This document shows positions 45,180-57,065 of a stretch of DNA of 64,000 nucleotides, in pieces. The notes beneath the pieces were generated by a model, which had not been told where the DNA came from, did no database searches, and worked only from the letters and a program-made list of their open reading frames with translations. A program made the position numbers and the translations under genes. Position 1 is the first letter of the stretch, and every line of letters begins with the position of its first letter. Source of the stretch: Atherix ibis (lineage: Eukaryota; Arthropoda; Insecta; Diptera; Athericidae); contig OY282606.1 in assembly GCA_958298945.1 (NCBI GenBank), forward strand, positions 49,737,920-49,801,919, read 5' to 3'.

Positions 45180-45990
45180 ACTCGAGCAATGTAACTTTTT
45201 CCAATATTTTCAGAATTACAAGGCCGAGTAGCCCCATTTACTCGAAAATTTATTGGGCCATAGGTCTTCTCTAGATTAGATCGATGGGGAGACTGTTGGA
45301 ATATGGGCCATCTATTCATCGATTTTGATGCCGCTTTTAATATCATAGCCAGAATAAAACTTTTCGCTGACCATGACTTTTGTGAGAGGAAGGGTAAAAT
45401 CACCCGAATCAGTTTCAGAAGCACTTATCATCCGCAATGGTCTCCGGCAAAAAGAACCACTCTCGTGCATTCTATTTAATATGGCGCAGGAAAAAGTGAT
45501 TTGTCACTCAGAGGAAGTATGAGGGGTACCAAAAATCTTGGGCTGCACATAAATGAAGTCAAATTGACGTACATGGTAGCAGCATTAGCTTCAAAAACAA
45601 GACCAACTAGCACTGCTCCGTGTTCAGGAGGAGAGTCTGTCGATAATTTTTTGCACCCTTACATGAGAATGGATAATTCTGGAGCTTATTTAATTAACAA
45701 TGAGATGCTGGGGAGTGCGTACAGTTCAAATTAAGCTCAATTGGCTACAATGGGCTGGACTGTTAACCCGTATGGATGAGGATGATCCTGCTCGGAAAGT
45801 CTACAGTGGATTAATTTATGGTTCCAGGAAACGCGCGTAGGCCTACCTCCAGTGGAGCGACAGCATTAGTGAGGACGCCAAAAACATGCTGGGCTTATTG
45901 AACTGAAAGATTTCGGCGTGAAGTTGGGACGTCTAAAGTTCTATGTTTCAGTAGGCCTAGACCCGAGTGCCGATTGTCGCGACGTTGACG
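45180..45990 (+). mobile_element. RTE-like LINE fragment, RT end to 3' end (R-b)
   Basis: Second copy of the family at 24110-26700. Broken frames include HLFIDFDAAFNIIARIKLF, the degenerate SEAL-IIRNGLRQKEP region, LGLHINEVKLTYMVAALASK, then the C-terminal QLKLNWLQWAGLL-like piece, RMDEDDPARKVYSG, WSDSISEDAKNMLGLLN and a WDV-SSM pattern. Internal deletions have removed much of the palm domain. Confidence 0.78.
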
Positions 45991-46283
45991 ATGATGATAT
46001 TCAGAAATATTTTTTCAGCATTATTACCTTGGTAATAGGAAAATATTTTTGCTTATATTTAAATAGTCAAAGTATGTTTTTTGATTTAACCACATTTTTA
46101 CCTGAACATCAGATTAAAGTCATAGAATGTTTAAGGGTTGACTACTCGTTCTCTAAAAGATTGATAGTAAAATTACAATAGTGTATAAGACTTAAAAATT
46201 ATTTTTTTCTTAAACCCTTAAAAACTAAATTTTTTTCTACTTTTTTTTTACTAATGATTTTTGATTAACACAAACATTAAATA
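45991..46283. other. short AT-rich spacer
   Basis: About 290 bp between the LINE tail and mariner D. A chance 87-codon frame crosses the LINE end (45918-46181). Confidence 0.4.
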
Positions 46284-46358
46284 AGGTGTAGTAAAAAGAA
46301 ATTCATTATTTTTGCATTAAATTGAAGGTTTTATTTAGCATAGATAGAATGATACGAT

Positions 46359-47371
46359 TTAGGTCAAATATGCACCGTTTTGTTTGATAACTTGTTGCCA
46401 TTTTGGAGGTAATTTCATAATGCCTCTCTCATAGAAACCCTCGTCCCTATTGGCAAAAAACTGGGACAGTCGATTTTCACAATCTTCTCTTGAGGCGAAT
46501 TTTTCACCTGCAAAATCATTCATCATAGACAGGAAGAGTTGTAATTACTTGGTGCCAGGTCCGGACTATAAGGTGGATGCATAAGAACATCCCAACCAAG
46601 GTCCCGGAACTTCTGGCGAGTCACTATCGATGTATGCGGCCTGGCGTTGTCCTGATGGAACACTATTCCTCTCCTATTGGCCAAAGCTGGCCGCTTCTGG
46701 GCGATTACTTCTTTCAGACGGTCCAATTGTTGACAGTATAGGTCCGAATTAAGAGTTCGGCCGTAGGGGACCAGCTCATAGTAGATGATTCCCTGCCAGT
46801 CCCACCGAACACACAGCAAAACCTTCCTGGCTGTTAATCCTCGCTTGACCACCGTTTGCGCCGGGTGACCGCGATTTGACCACGACCGTTGTCGCTTGAC
46901 GTTGTCGTAAGTGACCCACTTTTCATCACCAGTAACCATCCGCTTCAGAAATGGATCGATATTGTTGCGATTCAGCAGCGATTCGCAGATGGAAATTCGG
47001 TCCATGAGGTTTTTTTTCGATAACCCATACATCGAGTTTCTTTTGTATCCAGCCTTATTTAAGTGATTCTAAACGGTTTTTTGTGCAATGTTTAGCTCCT
47101 GGGCAATCGAAACAGTGCTTACGTGACGGTCGGACTCGACGATTTCCATTATTTTATCGACATTTTCGACAATTGGCCTTCCAGAGCGTGGTGCATCTTT
47201 GACATCAAAATTACCGGAACGGAATCGACGAAACCAAAATTGCGCGTGATTGGCTGGTACAGTATCAGGATCATAAACCTTATTTACATTTTCAGCTGCC
47301 TGGCTTGCGTTTTCGCCTTTATCGAAGAAAAACTGTAAAATATGGCGTATTTTCTATTTGTTGGTGTCCAT
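46359..47371 (-). pseudogene. mariner transposase lacking the third catalytic Asp (D)
   Basis: Starts MDTNKQKIRHILQFFFDKG at 47371, with QFWFRRFRSGNFDVKD and APRSGRPIVENVDKI. Lesions: a TAG near 47074 (TV-stop-NHLNKAG, probably from Trp), a frameshift near 47010-47025 (WV... to MYGLSKK), and, in the catalytic core, SPDLAPSNY where the family has SPDLAPSDY. The first two aspartates (GDEKW, HQDNARPH) remain. After SNY a deletion removes the HLFRSL region, and the rest (GEKFASREDCENRLSQFF... to the stop at 46359) is in another frame. Confidence 0.9.
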
Positions 47372-47443
47372 CGTTGACGCGTGCTAAAAAAATACTGAGT
47401 AAAGTAATCACAAAACTGTATCAGCAGCTTTTTTAGTACGAAA

Positions 47444-47493
47444 TCTAACACCATCTAGTGCAACCCGGTCTAACACCATCTAGTGCAACCCGG
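47444..47493 (+). repeat. 25-bp perfect tandem duplication
   Basis: TCTAACACCATCTAGTGCAA plus CCCGG occurs twice back to back (47444-47468, 47469-47493) within the 5' end of mariner D. Confidence 0.95.
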
Positions 47494-47570
47494 TCGCACT
47501 TTTATAAAGGGAGATACAGACTCCTAAAGCCATCTATTGGCAAAATAATGGATTACTTTGTACTACACCT

Positions 47571-50500
47571 AAAATTATTTTAAATTGACATATGACAGTA
47601 ACATTTACGTTTTGAAAGTACCTAAATACTATTTAAATCTTTCAAAAATAATCTTATATCATTGGAATAAGTCTATTGTATCCTTTTAGATTACCCTTAT
47701 CTAAATCCTCAAAATCCTCGTAAGCATGATAAGAATAAATTTACATTAAGCCCATATTTTTAAAATTATTGAACTATTATTATTCGCCTAAGTCAGAAAA
47801 TTATAATTTTTGAATATAAAAAGAATGAAAAATCAACTCACAAAAATATGGAAAACATTGTTTAAAGTCAAATTTTCTATCATTTCAATTGTGAAAATTT
47901 GGTCTTCTATGTTAAAAATTTTGAAGAGTTCTGTGACGAGTGTGACAATAAGCAAAACTGTGAATTATGACTGTTTTGATTGTTACACCACTTATTATAC
48001 TTGAGTTATCATGGTTTCTAGCTGTCGAAGGACTTTGGAGCCAAAGTCATAATATGGGGAGAACTCTTTTATGGTTACAGAATATATGTGAAGAAACCCC
48101 TTTTTTAGTTGCATTAAATGAAGTGACAATAGTACATATCTTTTTAGAAAAACACCCACACCGTCTACTACTACTAATAGCTCACTATTGTAGTGTCACC
48201 ACTACAACTCATCTTATGTATTACGGATGAAACGGAAAAAAATCAAAGAAGATACAATATAAAAAAATATTATTAAAAGAAAAACCAAGTTAAACATTAA
48301 AAAAAAGGGAAAATCTTTTTAAAGTGACTTTCTTTCAATGATTAATGATGTTATGCTGTCGCTGCTGCTGCTGTTAGTATTTCGCTTCTGTTACAGATGC
48401 GCTGATGTTAACAGTGGCGTCCGATGTTACTGTGTCGATTCTGATATTATAAAAAAAAAAACATTTTGGTTTGAGGGAGCATCGTGTAGATAGTTTTGCC
48501 AATGTCAGATGAACACTGGATACTGATTTGGATATACAAGAAAAATGTGCTAATGTTTTTTTCCTATTTTCATAAGAAAATCCTAATTTTTTTTATTTGA
48601 AAAGATTCTATTCTCTTCCTTCAATTCCTGTCAAAATTCCTGTTTTTTTTTTTGTTGAATCTCATACATATTATAAGAAAAGGAATTTCCTTTATTTATT
48701 TATATAGTATATGTGGAGATTTTCTTTTCATATGATTTTTGGTGATAGTTTCTTCTCCTTGCAGAATTTCCAACAATTTAAAAACCATTTTTTTTTGCTG
48801 TTGTAATTTTTCCTAACATATTTCTACAATAAAAGATAAGAAAACATTGAATATATTGTGCATAAAATTTATTTATGTGGCTTTTTTGGTTGTTGTTGTT
48901 GGTTTGATTGTTTGCAAAATTATTCTATGATTCATATCACTATAAATCCCTTTCTTATTTGACAAATGTTTATGCATGCTGACGACAGGTCCCTTCTATT
49001 ATCCTTTTTTCGTTTACTGTTTAGTCTATGTTTATATTCGATGAATACGTAATTTATTTTATTTAAATTTGAATGGTTTTTCTTTATATGGAAAGAAATT
49101 ATGAATACTTATTTCAGTTGGTTTTGATCATATAATATTATTTAAAGTAAAGACTGGATGTCAATAGCATTTTTATTATTATTTGGTTATAATTTTTGAT
49201 TAAAATTAACTAATTGATTTATAAAAATCTTGGCTTAATATATTTACAGAATCCGATTAATCTTAAAATAGCCTTTAACTTCTAAAATAATATTTCTTTA
49301 TTCTGTAATAAAATTTAAACAGCTCTATTTTATGCCTATAATAAATTGTTAAATTTTAATTCAGAAATAATGAGATTTCACAAAATGTTCTAACTGATAA
49401 TTTAGGAGATATTCTGAAAAATGATTTTGTGTTTTATAATATTTTCAAATAACGAACAAGTTTTCTTCTTTTGAAAGCGAAAGTGCGCCTCGGTATCTCA
49501 TACCATTTGATTTAATAATTTACTTACTTTAATTTTAGTTCAAAAAATGAGCAACATTTGCAATAATTTGCCAATTAACGATAATATTTGGAAATATTTC
49601 ATAAGGAAGTAATTATTTAGCTAGTAATAAAACTTTTTGTAGAACACTACCTTGAATTAAAGTATTTAATAGACTCAAACTGTTCTAGCTACTATCCCTA
49701 TGGATAGCTATACCTCTTAGAATATCATTCAACTCCAAAATGAGATCTATTCTCACTATGAATATTAATTTTCTGTACCAATTACTATTGACTATTGTAA
49801 ATTTTTTTTAAGGATATTTTTTCATAGTAGTCGAACGAAAAAAAACTACTAACATCCATGAAATTTTTGAATGTCCATAATTTTTGTTTGATGACAATTC
49901 GTCTACTGTTAAAGTGTACTCCTCCCATACCTTCTTCATCTTTATGTGCATGCCCAAAAAAATATAATGTATTCTAGTGCTACAAAATGTACTAATTACA
50001 TTAATTGAAACCATTTAAAAAGTCATTAATCAGACTCGACGAGTAGGGTTGTAATCCAAATAACCGAAAACCAATATGCACAGTAAAAATAGGACGACTT
50101 TTTAAGAATAGCAGTTGAAGTTTTCGAGGTACAGAAGAAGAAGAAAAACCGAACTGGATAAAAAAGAGAACAAACCACAAAATTCGTGATTAAATTTTAC
50201 ATAAGAATAAGGTTGGTATAGCTCCACAACCTTTGAGTGGTGGGTTCTTTTAAACTCTTGCAATATATATGCTGAGCCAAAACCAAAGTCATCCTGGCAT
50301 AGATGATGTCGTAAACAAAGTTTTAAGTACGAACATGTAGGATCGGTTGTCGGTTAATCGCGTTCGATATGCAGATTTAAGTTTTAATACTATCGTGATT
50401 AGAAGATGCCATATTGAATGATAAAATATATCATTTTGAGTTTGGTTTTTTTTTCTCTCGATTAATGAAAAATGTCCAATTCTAAATGAAATAAAAGCAG

Positions 50501-53500
50501 ACAAAGTTTACAGTCAATGGCCGCAGTCTGTTAACATACCATACGTTACTTGTACCGCCAATATGTACTTATTGCCTTTATTTGGGGTATGAATTATCCT
50601 GTAAATGGAAAAATGGCAAAGGATGCTGACTGCATACATTGTTAGACAGAAGATGGCTACAGTTTTTTCCCAATGCCTTCTCTTCCTTTAGCAACATATC
50701 AGCTCCCCTACTCACATCCCATGATGTGTTCATGTAAATTTTCAGAGCTGCGGCATCCCCGATTTGGGTCTGGGTCGTAGATTGGATAACAACTTACTTC
50801 GAAATGTGAATTTGATGAGGACATTTGCATATATTTTACTTCTATTTGTTGCCGCGTTCGTTGGCTGAGTGTGCGTTCAGTTCATACGTTTATTCCTGCG
50901 TACACTCGAAGCTAGCTACCACTACTTCCATGGAGTTCTTTTATTCAATATTCAGTGGAACATGTTTGTTAGTGCTCAGGGGTTCGTAAATCTTACTTTC
51001 TATATTGTTTTATTCTACTTTGAGAAACTCAAATGCGAAAATCTACCTATTGTACGCCTCCAACTTGCTTTCATCCATAATTCTATTACTCTAAACCGTT
51101 CCAGTTTAGAGTAAGTCTAAATTAACGGAGAAGATAGAAGCTCAACTCCCCTTTGTGCCGAGTTTAGTTCGTATAGTCCTTTACGACAAAAACACACCCT
51201 TCTAGATTCACGTTTCCTATAAACATTGAGGATTTTTTAAATTTCTTTCTACTTTAATAATTGAACCTATTTTGAGTGAATTTCAATTAATCAAATTAAA
51301 AAATATTAAAATGTAAGGCATCAGAGAAAAAATTCTTTAACGCTCGTCCCCACTTTTGTGAAGTATTTTCTACCATATATTTTGTTGTTATTATTTTGTG
51401 GGCAACTTATTTATTTACAGAAAAAAAAAGAATGGTTATGTATTTATTGAGAATTTTCGTGGTGTGGCCAAAGTTTATTGTTTTTATTTTACGTTAAATT
51501 TTCTCTACAATAATTTACGGATTGATATTTTGTTGATGGTCATAATGATTTTTTCTAATATTTTTTTTTTTACTCAATGAAATCAAAAAAATTATTAAGA
51601 GTTTCTATTTATAATTTACATGGCACTATAAAAAAAGAGGAATATTCTTACTTTGGATTTTTAATATTAAATAACTTTAAAAGAACTGCGAATTTTTTAG
51701 AAATATTTTTCATTCTAAAAGTCTCTATAGAAAATATGTTAACAAAACTATCAAAGTTTATAGTTAATTAAAAAAGAGTGTAAGACAAATACTTGGCTTA
51801 GCCATTAGAAAACTAACTATAATATTTCTCCTATTACTTATTAAGGAGTAAAATAATTTAATATTATTCATATGTTAAATAATTTAAAGAAATTTTAATT
51901 ATTTGCAATAATTTTGCAATACCGATCTTTCTTCAACAAAAAAAAGAATACCGATCTTTCTTCAACAAAAAACTCTCTCCATGAACGAGAGTCCAATAAT
52001 TCAAATTTATATGAAATAATTTGTGGGACTTTATTATAATTAGTTTTATATTATTAATCTTATAATAGTAAAGTTTGAAACATTTGCAATTAAATACTTT
52101 AAATATTTAATAACTTTAAACAAAATAATTTTCTTGAATAAAAATAAAAAGTTTTAACAGTTACAAATCTTAATAATGTTTATAATTTAAATTTTATTAC
52201 AATTTATTTTAAAAATATTATAAAAAAGAAGGTAATTAGTCATAAACGAATAAAAATTTTTAAAATAATCTACTTTAAGAGCAAATCTTTATTATAGAAG
52301 TTCTAATATAAATTGGTATTTTCGAAAGAGGTAATAGAGACTTTTCTTTTTATAAATAGTCCTAAAAAATATTTGAATTTAGGTTTATACTAATATTATT
52401 TTTCAAATAAAAGGATCAAATCCTTTAAAGTTTGTTTAAATTATTTTTTAAGAATTTTTATAGTAATTCAAAACTAAATATAAACCCACTCTGTTCAAAG
52501 AGTTCTACAATGGAAAAGTATTGATTCTTTTCAATTTTAATATTGGAAAATTATTGTTAATTTGAAACCATAAAACTGTTTTCTTTAATATTAAAGTGTA
52601 CACAAATTTTTTTTTTATATTTAAACTCTCTAATTTTTCTAAAAGCAGTTACAAGTTAAAATAAAAAGTTAGTCTACAAACTTTCTAATTTAAAAAGCTT
52701 TTTTACATATAATATTTGAAGAATAATGGAAGAAAAAAAATCATTCAATCAATCGATAAAAGTTTCTCAATTAAAATTTCCATCCATACAAAAATTGCCA
52801 TTCAATGATAAGGAAAAGAGAATATAAAGATCTGAAATAGAACGAAAAGTATTGAAATAGCAAATTAAATAAGGACGACACCAAATCGAATGGGTGCACG
52901 TATATATACATATATGCAAGAATGTATATAAGCAAACAGAAAGGAACTTAAACCACACTTCAATTTATATGTTTTTCCAATCACTCATACATATTTAAGA
53001 AGAGAGACAAACCTATGATTATGAGGAAGAGGTAAATATATAACGGAGACGAACATTCAAGGATATTATGGGAAAACTCACCAGGGATGTAGCTGTCAAT
53101 CAAAAAAAGAAACTTTTCTAATAGGGTGATGGAAATGTCTGAAAATTTTTGAATCAAAAAGAGCTCAAAAGATTTCCAGCTTAGAGTGTTTTCGATTTTA
53201 TATTTTGAATGGTGAATGGTTTAGAAAAGTGGGTGTTTGGTTATTTTTGAATAAATTTCAGTCGACCATATTCTCTTTTCAATATCCAAGTACATACATA
53301 CACATAGATGATCTGTCTACTCAGTAGTTTGGAATTTTTGTCTTTTTTGGATTGGTAATAAAATTTGCATTACTGCAGTTATAGTATTCCTAAATCTTGA
53401 GATTTTTTCTAGAATTAATGGAAAGTTTAATATGACCTAGTATGAAAATCATTTCTAATATCCTTCATTTTTTTTTTTTGAGAAGCAAAAAATATGGATG

Positions 53501-53810
53501 ACATTTTGCATCATTTATCTTATATAATATTGTTATTGCAGTTTCTTGTACTTTTTCATTATAAAGAAATTGTCCTTAATTTTCGTTTTGTTTGATGTAT
53601 TAAAATTAAAGAAACATTACAGAATTTACTGTTTGTATAGGATCATATTATTGCAGTTTACACGTATGCAATTTTTGTTATAGTATTATTAAATGTAGAG
53701 GTTTTTTTTTTAAAGCGATATGAAATTTAAAACAAAATTGTAAGTAAATCTGTTTTTAATGAAAAGATGGATGATACTTTGTAGAAATTTATCATAGATA
53801 ATATGTTTGT
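47571..53810. other. AT-rich intronic DNA, no gene supported
   Basis: Long stretch with no recognised gene or transposon. A (CTG)-rich patch lies at 48360-48380. 50500-51130 is less AT-rich and could be an old repeat or a regulatory region. A 29-bp direct repeat (AATACCGATCTTTCTTCAAC...) is at 51918-51973. 51780-52760 is extremely AT-rich. Short frames in the region have chance-like composition. Confidence 0.4.
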
Positions 53811-53990
53811 TTGTTTATTGTAAGGCTTCAGAGACAAAAGCCATAGTCCATGCTGTAGCACCACAACTATATGGCCATTTGGCGACTTCACGTTATGTGT
53901 GGTTTAAAATTGCCAACTTTCCTAATAAAATAGGTCAATAGTTCATAAGATGGTGCAATCAGAAGTATTTAAATTTTGTGGAGGATATTA
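53811..53990 (-). mobile_element. I-like LINE 3' end (L3), left part
   Basis: Resembles the 3' UTR of L1: GCCATTTGGCGACTTC and TATGTGTGG at about 53872-53901. Interrupted by mariner A3 and continued at 55113. Confidence 0.78.
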
Positions 53991-55112
53991 CGAGGGTCAT
54001 TTAACAAGTACTTAGCCTCACCGCCCGATAGAACTGCTGTCACAAAAGAAATTTACCATCGTGGAAATTTACCATTAGTAGCCTACTGTCAAAGTTTCAG
54101 TCGATTTCCTTTATTAGTTTTGTTTTGAGAGCCTTTGAAAGCGAGCTTGTCGGTCGGTTGCACAAAAATGGAAAAAGAACAATATCGTTCGGTGATTAGA
54201 TTCTTGTTTTTGGAAGGGAAAAGGCGCAGCGAAATCAAAGATCGCTTGGATGCTGTGTATGGTGACTCTTCTCCTTCGATGGCGACCGTCAAGAATTAGT
54301 TCAACGAGTTTGTTCGTGGCCGCAGGTCGGTTTTTGATGAGCCACGCCCAGGTGCCCCAAAAACGGCTGCTACGGAGGAAAACGTTAAAAAAGTCCACGA
54401 TCTCGTGTTGGCAGACCGTCGATTGAAGGTTCACGGGATAGCTGAGACTGTGGGCATCGCAGTAGGAACGGTGCATCATATTCTACACGAAGAACTGGGC
54501 ATGAGGAAGCTGTCGGCGCGATGGGTGCCGCGTTTGCTCACACCGGAAAAGAAGCGCAACCGTGAGACCACCATCGGCGACGTGTTTGGCGCTGTTTCAG
54601 CGCAATCCAGCGGAGTTCTTGCGTCGTTTCGTGACCGTCGACGAAACATTACCTCGAGAAGGGTAAAACAATCACGGGGCGCTACTATGCTGACTTATTG
54701 GGCCGATTTGACGTCGAATTGAAGAAAAAGCGGCCCCGCTTTGCGAAGAAAAAAGTGCTGTTCCGGCTCTTCACACCTCCGCCTTCGCCATGGCCAAATT
54801 GGTCGAATTGCGCTACGAATTGCTGCCCCATCCACCGTACTCTCCAGATTTGGCCCCCTGTGACTACTTCTTGTTTCCAAACCTGAAAAAATCACTCGCC
54901 GGGAATAGATTTGGGTCGAATGAGGAGGTCATCGTCGCCACGGAGGCCTATTTTGCTTCCCTCGAGAAAATGTATTTTTTGGTTAAAAAAGTTAGAGCGT
55001 CGCTGGGCCAAGTGTATCCAGCTTGAAGGAGATTATGTGGAAAAATAAATGGCCACCTTTCCAAAATTTTCGTTTTTCTTTTGTAGGCTAAGTACTTGTT
55101 GAATGACCCTCG
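53991..55112 (+). mobile_element. mariner element A3 (family A)
   Basis: Termini CGAGGGTCATTTAACAAG at 53991 and TGACCCTCG ending at 55112, TA on both sides. Inserted in LINE L3. Contains several internal deletions relative to A1. Confidence 0.92.
54168..55048 (+). pseudogene. mariner transposase, heavily broken (A3)
   Basis: Starts MEKEQYRSVI at 54168. A TAG at about 54298 replaces Trp in KNWFNEF. A frameshift near 54570 (TTIGDVF for TTSATC) and a deletion at about 54648 that removes the segment from just after VDET to LPREG follow. The second Asp region (HHDNAPAHTSA) is deleted to RLFTPPPS-like sequence in another frame. The third Asp is intact in SPDLAPCDYFLF, and the C-terminus loses DGL of FLDGLKK. 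Confidence 0.88.
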
Positions 55113-56609
55113 TAGTTTCTTTAAGAAAGTTAAATACAAAAATTCTCGGTTAACTGAGATGCATTTAAAATGTGGAGAATGGTGAATTGAACGCCACAGA
55201 AATGCCATGAAGGACGAGGTTGATTAGCGAAGAGAAGTGCGGTATGCCTAATCCGAATTCTGAGAAGTTTCCTTGCTTAGAATTCGGGAATGGTTGTTGA
55301 GTAGACTGTTTTTATGGTTTTTGACATTGGTTCAGTTTGTTTGTGTACGCATGTCAAAGGTGTTAAATGCCATTCGCTGTTAGCTGATCAGCCCGCTCAT
55401 TGTCGATGATACCAACGTGATCGCTATCCCAATGCAACTCGGCGGTTCTATTATTTAACAGACTACGAGCAATCTTTTTGAGCATCAGATCATTTGATGG
55501 TCCATAAATGGCTTTCAAGGCTACGAGACTATTAGTAAAAATATTCACGCTGCGAAATTTGAGGAGATTAATTGCGGACTCAACTGCCGTCCTAATTGCC
55601 CACAGTTAACCATGGGCAGAGGAACTTCTATTAGGTAGGATTCTGTACTTGATATCACAATGCAATTGTTATCGCCAATAAGCTGGATGACAGCATAGAA
55701 TGTTGTGTGGTCATTGACACATCGTTTGTGAACAGAAGTGTGGAATCATCCAATCCATATAAATACTTCAAAGAAATGTTTCTTATATGTGGATGGATTG
55801 GTGTTTCCCATTTTGTATCTACTTAGTATCCTAAACACCTGTAACTTCGCTCCTACAGAGGTTTGGAGACTAATAGTAAGAGTGAATGGATCCTCTTTCC
55901 AATTCAGAAATCAGTAAGAAAATGGAGGATGAATTTCTTTTTAAGTAGGTGCTCGAAATAAATTTTTTTAAATGATTATGAAGAGGATAATTTGGAAAGC
56001 AAACATGTTTATAAATTAGGGTTAACTGGGATTTATGTTTCAGTAAGGACAGAGTCCACCTGGGAAGACCGGTATGCTGAATTGGCTAGTCGAATACAAT
56101 GAATTACCGATTTTAGTTTGCCTAGGTACTAGCACTCTGACACTTACGATACAATTCCTACCAACCAAAACTTTACCATATACTCGTAAAATAGGTATTT
56201 GATTCCGTTTATACTATTTTTAATCTGCAGATTCTGTTTTTTTCTTAAATAATGATAGTACCCAGGATTCTCAATAACTTTGGATGAGTGGTTCCTGCGG
56301 GGAAGTTCAGCCTCTTTTGTTGAGTATTTTTTACGGAGAAAGTTCAGCTACCAACTAAAAAAGATTATTTGCGTAGAAGGCGTGTATGGCTACTGAGAGG
56401 GATATGGTTAAGGGAGGTGGATATAGGTTATGAAAAGGGTTGTAAATAAAGGATATCCTCTGTGAAAAATTAGCATTTGCCCTAGCGGTTAAGACCCTAC
56501 CAGCAAGGTAAATCCGCAACAGGGTTAAAGTGATTGAGTCGGCTCCCCACACAGTCAATGTAAGTAGTATCCTAGTTCGACATATACGGTCGTATGTCTT
56601 TTCTAAGTC
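55113..56609 (-). mobile_element. I-like LINE (L3), RNase H and RT remnants
   Basis: - strand pieces: RNase H near 55363-55548 (TNSLVALKAIYGPSNDLML, HWDSDHVGIIDNERADQLT), which matches the DSLAALKAI/WVPGHVGI segment of L1 but keeps the NERADQL helix that L1 has lost; RT near 56355-56620 (QIFDLEKTYDR, LLRIYLAGRVLTARANANFS, FYANNLF where YADD is expected). Interrupted by mariner A3 on one side and by J4 on the other; a further few bases continue past 57050. Confidence 0.82.
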
Positions 56610-56622
56610 AAATATTTGATAT

Positions 56623-57000
56623 CCCTTCCAATCCAATCCCTACAATCCCGAATCCTTCGTAAAATTGTCAATGCCCCCTTTTATGTGCGAAACACTGTTA
56701 TCCACCGTGACCTAAATGTTCCATTTGTTCGTGAACTATGCATCTCCCGATATAAAAAATTCCATTCGCACCTATCCTTCCACCCTAATCCTTTAGGAAG
56801 GGAACTTTTCACTCCCACCCTTCCAGTATACACCCATCGACGTTTAAAACGGCGATGGCCGAGAGATTATTTAAAATGATAAAATAAAATTACCCTGTTC
56901 TGAGGTAACATCGATGGGTGTTTTCCTCCACATGTCTTCATGTCCTTGTATATTCCCGTAAAAAATCTGCTTGTTACTAGCATAAGTAGTTGTAGATATC

Positions 57001-57039
<39 letters not shown>
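56623..57039 (+). mobile_element. young jockey-like LINE 3' end (J4) with 35-nt A-tail
   Basis: A 417-bp 5'-truncated insertion ending in 35 consecutive A (57005-57039). A target duplication ATATTTGATAT is at 56612-56622 and 57039-57049 (the first A shared with the tail). It encodes SLQSRILRKIVNAPFYVRNT, VIHRDLNVPFVRELCIS, KKFHSHLSFHPNPLGREL and RRLKRRWPRDYLK before the stop at 56879, an intact RT C-terminus of the J family. It interrupts the I-like LINE L3 within IFDLEK. Confidence 0.92.
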
Positions 57040-57042
<3 letters not shown>

Positions 57043-57065
57043 TTGATATGCTATAATTCCATAAA

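Larger units (their letters stand above)
46284..47570 (-). mobile_element. mariner element D
   Basis: Inverted termini AGGTGTAGTAAAAAGAAATT at 46284 and the complement of AGGTGTAGTACAAAGTAATC ending at 47570. TA occurs at 46282-46283; the right-hand TA is disturbed by one base. Terminal sequence differs from families A, B and C. The 5' non-coding part has a 25-bp tandem duplication (47444-47493). Confidence 0.88.

Noticed and set aside
51060..51085. TTTCATCCATAATTC, whose complement encodes LWMK, close to a Hox hexapeptide
   Set aside because: The preceding residue is not Pro, flanks do not resemble pb, and no splice signals are in place.
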